From contig JACQUM010000044.1 in NCBI GenBank assembly GCA_016210295.1, positions 1-9,679 of the forward strand: a stretch of 9,679 nt of DNA, written 5' to 3'. The notes beneath the pieces were generated by a model. The model searched no databases, was not told the origin of the DNA, and worked only from the letters and a program-made list of their open reading frames with translations. Below are positions 6,496-9,679 of this stretch, in pieces. Numbering within the stretch: the first letter of the stretch is position 1; every line of letters begins with the position of its first letter. Source of the DNA: Chloroflexota bacterium. GTDB taxonomy: Bacteria > Chloroflexota > Dehalococcoidia > UBA6926 > JACQUM01. The position numbers and the translations under genes are program-made.

Positions 6496-7227
6496 GTGGA
6501 AGTCATCCCCGCCATAGACATCCGCGACGGCAACGTGGTCCGCCTGACCCAGGGCGACTACGCCCGCGAGACGGTGTATGCCAACGATCCCGTCTTGGTC
6601 GCTTACGACTGGGCGCTCTTGGGCGCTCCGTGGCTGCATGTGGTGGACCTGGACGGGGCCCGGGAGGGCCATCCGGTCAACGACGCCGTCCTCGCAGAGA
6701 TCGTGCGGGCGGTGCCCGTCCCCGTCCAGGCGGGCGGAGGCATCCGCACGCTGGAGGCGATAGGGAAGCTCCTGGGCCTGGGCGTCCAAAGGGTGGTGCT
6801 GGGGACGGTGGCCGTGGAGCAGCCTGAGCTGGTCGCCGAGGCGTGCAGGCGCTATGGCGACGCAGTGGTCGTGGGGATCGACGCCCGCGACGGCCTGGTG
6901 GCGGTGCGGGGCTGGCGCGACAAGACCTCGTGGAGCGCGGCGGATCTGATGGCGGAGATGGAGGCCGTGGGGGTTCGCCGCTTCATCTACACCGACGTGG
7001 CCCGCGACGGGACCCTGGAGGGGCCGAACCTCCGCGCTCTGAGGGCGATCTTGAAGAAGGCGACGAAGCCCGTCATCGCCTCGGGAGGCGTCTCGGGCCT
7101 GGAGGACATCCGCCGCCTCGCTGCCCTCCCCCTGGAGGGAGTCCTGGTGGGGAAGGCCCTCTACACCGGCGCCCTGGACCTGCGGGAGGCGCTGGCCGCC
7201 GCTCATGGGGAGCACGCCGAAGGGTGA
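6496..7227 (+). CDS. hisA: Phosphoribosylformimino-AICAR-phosphate isomerase HisA
   Basis: HisA opens one ribose ring of ProFAR to make PRFAR, the substrate of the HisHF complex. The 243-residue single-domain (beta/alpha)8 barrel has the catalytic Asp8 in PAIDIRDG and Asp129 in VVGIDARDG. It also has Thr166-Asp167 in YTDVARDGT, and the two phosphate-binding segments QAGGGIR (78-84) and ASGGVSG (about 196-202). Translation starts at GTG 6496 behind GGGGAG; the chain then matches the family from residue 2. Nothing is missing. In many bacteria hisF follows directly, but here the next plus-strand his gene is 2.3 kb away. Confidence 0.97.
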   Translation: MEVIPAIDIRDGNVVRLTQGDYARETVYANDPVLVAYDWALLGAPWLHVVDLDGAREGHPVNDAVLAEIVRAVPVPVQAGGGIRTLEAIGKLLGLGVQRVVLGTVAVEQPELVAEACRRYGDAVVVGIDARDGLVAVRGWRDKTSWSAADLMAEMEAVGVRRFIYTDVARDGTLEGPNLRALRAILKKATKPVIASGGVSGLEDIRRLAALPLEGVLVGKALYTGALDLREALAAAHGEHAEG

Positions 7228-7231
7228 GCGA

Positions 7232-7252
7232 AGCGATACCTGCGCTATTTTT
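7232..7252 (+). terminator. Weak candidate terminator after hisA
   Basis: AGCG (7232-7235) and CGCT (7243-7246) can form a short stem with a 7-base loop, followed by ATTTTT at 7247-7252. A 4-bp stem is too short to be a convincing intrinsic terminator on its own. The position just after the last gene of the operon is the main reason to list it. Confidence 0.25.
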
Positions 7253-7279
7253 GGGCGGGGTGGCAGGGATTGGGGGGGG
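7253..7279 (+). other. G-quadruplex-forming motif
   Basis: Four G-tracts occur in a row on the plus strand: GGG (7253-7255), GGGG (7257-7260), GGG (7266-7268) and an eight-G run (7272-7279). The loops are 1, 5 and 3 bases. This meets the usual G3+N1-7 rule. It lies in the 155-base gap between hisA and the DGQHR gene, directly after the T run. Folding in vivo is not shown. Confidence 0.5.
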
Positions 7280-7330
7280 TGAGGCACCTTGAGCGGGGCA
7301 ACGTCTGCAAGGGCTACAGTGACAAGGCTG

Positions 7331-7339
7331 TGGTATGGT
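7331..7339 (+). promoter_or_regulatory. Possible extended -10 promoter for the DGQHR gene
   Basis: TGGTATGGT is a TGn-extended -10 with 4 of 6 hexamer matches; transcription would start near 7346, about 37 bases before the ATG. An alternative pair, TTGAAT (7340-7345) and TAGCAT (7365-7370), has a poor 19-base spacing. The rest of the 7280-7382 gap shows nothing clear except AGGAG at 7371-7375, 7 bases before the ATG. Confidence 0.3.
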
Positions 7340-7382
7340 TTGAATTGGTCGTGGGCGAGGTCTCTAGCATAGGAGCAATTGC

Positions 7383-8459
7383 ATGAAAATAGGAGTACAA
7401 CGGGCAGTTCAAAGAGACGTGACCTTGTACATAGGGAAGATCAGTGTTGCTACCCTATTAGAGAAATGCGTGATTACGGAATGGGACCCCAACCTGGGGT
7501 GGGATTTGAGTCACCAAGGATACCAAAGGGCACCGGTGGAGAAGCACTACAAGAGGATCGCCCAATTCCTGGCTATGGGAGACCCACTGTTGCCAACCGC
7601 TGCCTTGTTGAGTGCAAGAGAAGCGGATTATGGTCAGCTGAGTTTCGAAGTTGTACCTGGGACCGAATTCGGTTACATCGATGTCCCTGACGGGCGGCAA
7701 CTTTTTATTGTCGATTATCAGCATCGTTTTCGAGCATTCCGAACCGCTATTCAAGAAATGAAGAAAGAGGCGTTGCGAGACTTTCAAGTTCCGTTCGTAT
7801 TGATGGCGAATGCAGACAGATACGAGGAGATGCGCCAATTCTATCTGATAAACGATAAGCAGCGCCGCGTTGACACAGATTTGGCTCTGGCCCTGATGAT
7901 GACCATGGCTGGAGCAGCCGTCCCGGCGGAACTCGCTAATCTGGCCGGCCCAGGAAAGAGATATAGAATACGGGCGACGCGTCTTACTTTTAGAATCGCG
8001 GCTCAACCTACGGGCTGCTGGTCAGGAAGGATTGCGGAGCCTAATAATCCAAGGCCAACGGACGTAGCTTCCTTGAAGTCATTTACGGATTCTTTGAGGC
8101 CAGTCATAAGTAACCGCTCTCCGGTGCACAGCCGCAGCGATGATGAGTTAGTTCGAATCATAAGTGACTACTGGGAAGGCATTAAGCTCGTTATGCCTAA
8201 TGCGTTTCGCAGCCCGCAGGGCTTTGCAATCCAGAAAACGCCTGGCCTGTTTGCCATGCATCGGGTTGCTGCGAAGAAGGTTTTCTCTATCTGCTCGCTA
8301 GATAGGGACTTTTCGCCTCAACATGTGGCCCAGATACTTCAACCGGCAGTCGTTGACTACCTGAACGACAGCTTTTTTAAAACCGGCGGAAGGGTTGGCG
8401 CCTACGGAGGTGCAGGAGGACAGAAGGCGTTGGCGCAAGAGATAATTGCGAAACTTTAG
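7383..8459 (+). CDS. Orphan DGQHR-domain protein (DndB-like), variant motif DYQHR
   Basis: The 358-residue protein has the layout of DGQHR-domain proteins, the family that includes DndB of phosphorothioation systems and related ParB/sulfiredoxin-like proteins. GYQR at 46-49 is followed by a helix ending GDPLLPTAALLSAR (66-79). Then come a strand and the signature FIVDYQHRFRAF at 108-119, where Tyr112 replaces the usual Gly, and INDKQRRVDTDLA at 156-168. The C-terminal half (about 200-358) has a Gly-rich stretch near the end and no motif I recognise. There is no signal peptide or membrane segment. AGGAG 7 bases upstream supports the ATG. Base use differs sharply from its neighbours: in one 60-base line (7681-7740) I counted 28 G+C, against 44 in a hisA line (6661-6720). 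That suggests recent acquisition. No dnd, dpd, methylase or nuclease gene is nearby. The domain call is fairly secure, the function unknown. Confidence 0.72.
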   Translation: MKIGVQRAVQRDVTLYIGKISVATLLEKCVITEWDPNLGWDLSHQGYQRAPVEKHYKRIAQFLAMGDPLLPTAALLSAREADYGQLSFEVVPGTEFGYIDVPDGRQLFIVDYQHRFRAFRTAIQEMKKEALRDFQVPFVLMANADRYEEMRQFYLINDKQRRVDTDLALALMMTMAGAAVPAELANLAGPGKRYRIRATRLTFRIAAQPTGCWSGRIAEPNNPRPTDVASLKSFTDSLRPVISNRSPVHSRSDDELVRIISDYWEGIKLVMPNAFRSPQGFAIQKTPGLFAMHRVAAKKVFSICSLDRDFSPQHVAQILQPAVVDYLNDSFFKTGGRVGAYGGAGGQKALAQEIIAKL

Positions 8460-8548
8460 TCGAGCCTGGCTAGCTTTTCACGGCCATGCCATGAGTTTAC
8501 CTGTAAGATCGAGAGGGCTTTTGCAAACCTAAGACTGTGGGGAGCGTC

Positions 8549-8564
8549 AGGGGGCGTTTCCCCT
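8549..8564. terminator. Hairpin between two convergent genes (possible terminator)
   Basis: AGGGG (8549-8553) and CCCCT (8560-8564) form a perfect 5-bp stem with a 6-base loop. It lies in the 139-base gap between the convergent DGQHR and permease genes, so it could end transcription from either side. No T run follows on either strand, which weakens the call. I see no other gene or RNA in 8460-8598. Confidence 0.25.
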
Positions 8565-8598
8565 CGAGGCTATTTCGGCTCTCCACTGCCGCGCCTCG

Positions 8599-9441
8599 CT
8601 AGACCGCGCCCGTCCTAATGGCCTGGGCCAGAAGAAGCACTCCCACCACGAGCAGAACCGCGCCCATGAGCCCCAGCAGCCCTCGGCGGCTCAGGGTCTC
8701 GGTCAGCCGCACGCCGTAGACTGTGCCCGCGACGGCCGTGACGCCCATGAGCACCAGCAGAGGATAGTCCACGAGGCCGAAGGCGGCGTGGCCCAGCCAG
8801 CCTGCTATGCCCAACGCGGTGCCGATGGCCAGGTTCGTCCCCGCGGCCACTCGCGGGTCCATGTGCAGGATCAGGATCAGGGCGGGGAGCCTCAGCGTGC
8901 CCAGGACGAGCCCCACCGCTCCGCCCAGGAGGCCGATGCCGAGCCCCGCCGTAGCCTCGAAGACCCCTTCTCTTGCGCCCCAGCCCTGACCTGGTGCGCT
9001 TCCTTGTTGGCTCACGATTGGACTTCCCGACGCGCCTCGGAGGGCCCGCAGGCCCAGCTCGATGCCCTGCCAGACGACAAGGCCGCCTGCCAGCCCGATA
9101 AGCAGGGCCTCCGGCGCGACGCCGGCGAGCAGGCCGCCGACGAGCGCACCGGCCGTCGCGGGCGCCCCTTGGACAAGGAGCGCCGCCCAGTCCACGCGTC
9201 TCCTCCTCAGGTGCCCCACCGCGCCCGTGGCCGACGCCACGGTGCTGACCAGGATGTTCGTCCCCCCGGCCACGGCGGGGGGCATCCCTGTCAGGAGCAT
9301 GAAGGGCAGGCGCATGGTCCCCAGGGCCAGTCCTGCCGCTCCTCCCAGGATGCCGACGGCGAAGGAGAGCACGGAGAGGGCGACGGCCTGCCAGAGCAAA
9401 ACGTCCGAGGCCAGACCGAAGGCGCTGAGCGGCTCCGTCAT
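8599..9441 (-). CDS. TSUP-family (TauE/SafE) membrane permease
   Basis: This 280-residue, strongly hydrophobic protein belongs to the sulfite exporter TauE/SafE (TSUP) family, inner-membrane carriers for sulfite, sulfoacetate or other sulfur-containing or organic anions. It is built as two homologous halves. The repeat starts GGAAGLALGTMRLP in the first half (about 33-46) and GGAVGLVLGTLRLP in the second, and each is followed by an M-x-P-x-x-A-x-GTN segment. The halves are joined by a soluble Gly/Ser/Gln linker of about 20 residues. I expect about eight membrane segments. The ATG at 9439-9441 has no Shine-Dalgarno: a TAGAAT box ends 6 bases before it, so the message is probably leaderless. 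It is transcribed away from hisF and towards the DGQHR gene. The substrate cannot be read from the sequence. Confidence 0.88.
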   Translation of the reverse strand: MTEPLSAFGLASDVLLWQAVALSVLSFAVGILGGAAGLALGTMRLPFMLLTGMPPAVAGGTNILVSTVASATGAVGHLRRRRVDWAALLVQGAPATAGALVGGLLAGVAPEALLIGLAGGLVVWQGIELGLRALRGASGSPIVSQQGSAPGQGWGAREGVFEATAGLGIGLLGGAVGLVLGTLRLPALILILHMDPRVAAGTNLAIGTALGIAGWLGHAAFGLVDYPLLVLMGVTAVAGTVYGVRLTETLSRRGLLGLMGAVLLVVGVLLLAQAIRTGAV

Positions 9442-9446
9442 GGGGA

Positions 9447-9477
9447 CATTCTAGCCGATGCTCTAGCTGGTAGAATG
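9447..9477. promoter_or_regulatory. Symmetric divergent promoter for the permease and hisF
   Basis: CATTCTA (9447-9453) and TAGAATG (9471-9477) are a perfect 7-bp inverted repeat. Read outward, each contains TAGAAT, 5 of 6 matches to the -10 consensus. The hisF copy is also a TGn-extended -10 (TGG at 9468-9470). The hexamers are 17 bp apart, so each lies exactly where the -35 of the other would be. Predicted starts are near 9441 (permease) and 9483 (hisF). Confidence 0.55.
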
Positions 9478-9493
9478 GGGGAAAGGGAGAGCC

Positions 9494-9679
9494 ATGCTGT
9501 CCAAGCGCATCATCCCCTGCCTGGACGTGGACGCCGGCCGGGTGGTCACGGGCGTCAGCTTCGTCAACTTGCGCGACGCCGGCGACCCGGCGGAGCTGGC
9601 AGCGGCCTACAACCGCGATGGCGTGGACGAGGTCGACTTCCTCGACATCACCTCCTCGGCCGATAACCGCGATCTCAAC
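9494..9679 (+). CDS. hisF: Imidazole glycerol phosphate synthase cyclase subunit HisF (N-terminal part, cut by window edge)
   Basis: HisF uses ammonia delivered by HisH to turn PRFAR into imidazole glycerol phosphate and AICAR. Sixty-two residues are visible, starting at ATG 9494 with GGGAG 4-5 bases upstream. KRIIPCLDV (4-12) holds the catalytic Asp11, and FVNLRDAGDP (about 23-32) and FLDITSS (about 50-56) are family hallmarks. One oddity is the normally conserved VVKG segment, which here reads VVTG, so the Lys at position 19 in the usual numbering is Thr. The second catalytic Asp (about 130) lies beyond the window. The gene is separated from hisH and hisA by the 7228-9493 block and has its own extended -10 promoter. 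Confidence 0.95.
   Translation, partial: MLSKRIIPCLDVDAGRVVTGVSFVNLRDAGDPAELAAAYNRDGVDEVDFLDITSSADNRDLN

Noticed and set aside
7383..8459. Part of a full DNA phosphorothioation (Dnd) or Dpd system
   Set aside because: No cysteine desulfurase, DndC/D/E, restriction or deazaguanine genes are in the window; neighbours are his genes and a TSUP permease.
8460..8598. tRNA or attachment site in the gap after the DGQHR gene
   Set aside because: No cloverleaf or T-loop sequence could be built; only a short 5-bp hairpin is present.
7228..9493. Transposon or integrated element with ends
   Set aside because: I found no integrase or transposase, no terminal inverted repeats and no flanking duplication by eye; only the base composition and broken his order hint at insertion.
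8788..9666. Plus-strand 292-codon frame opposite the permease
   Set aside because: It is a low-complexity, charged shadow of the permease gene on the other strand with no motif, and it runs through the divergent promoter into hisF out of frame.

Overview
The window is GC-rich and gene-dense bacterial chromosome. The gene content suggests a Chloroflexota-type bacterium, probably Dehalococcoidia-like. This rests on an archaeal-type bifunctional FBP aldolase/phosphatase, a PduO-type cobalamin adenosyltransferase and a squalene-cyclase-like repeat protein of a kind I associate with Chloroflexota. The assignment is inference; no rRNA or marker gene is present to settle it.

Layout. (1) 1-343, minus: 5' part of moaC, running off the left edge. 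(2) 453-1484, plus: a 343-residue protein with two QW-type motifs, divergent from moaC and convergent with moaA. (3) 1494-4323, minus: a tight operon read fbp -> rdgB -> moaA (gluconeogenic FBP aldolase/phosphatase, non-canonical purine NTP pyrophosphatase, GTP 3',8-cyclase), from a good sigma-70-like promoter at 4415-4444. (4) 4518-7227, plus: an operon pduO -> exported alpha/beta hydrolase -> hisH -> hisA with overlapping or closely spaced genes, from an extended -10 promoter at 4487-4495. (5) 7228-9493: a block separating hisA from hisF. It holds a lower-GC orphan DGQHR-domain (DndB-like) gene on plus and a TSUP-family (TauE/SafE) permease on minus. (6) 9494-9679, plus: 5' part of hisF, running off the right edge.

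How it fits together. moaC and moaA encode the two proteins of the first step of molybdenum cofactor synthesis (GTP to cyclic pyranopterin monophosphate), but sit in separate transcription units around the QW-motif gene. hisH and hisF form the IGP synthase heterodimer and hisA supplies its substrate; here hisF is cut off from hisH-hisA and has its own promoter.

The most interesting places are the 2.3 kb block inside the his cluster and the 52-base divergent region between the permease and hisF. In that region two identical TAGAAT hexamers face away from each other exactly 17 bp apart, so each -10 occupies the other's -35 position, and the permease start codon lies where transcription should begin (a candidate leaderless mRNA). 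I did not find a recognisable multi-gene defence, CRISPR, transposon or biosynthetic system.
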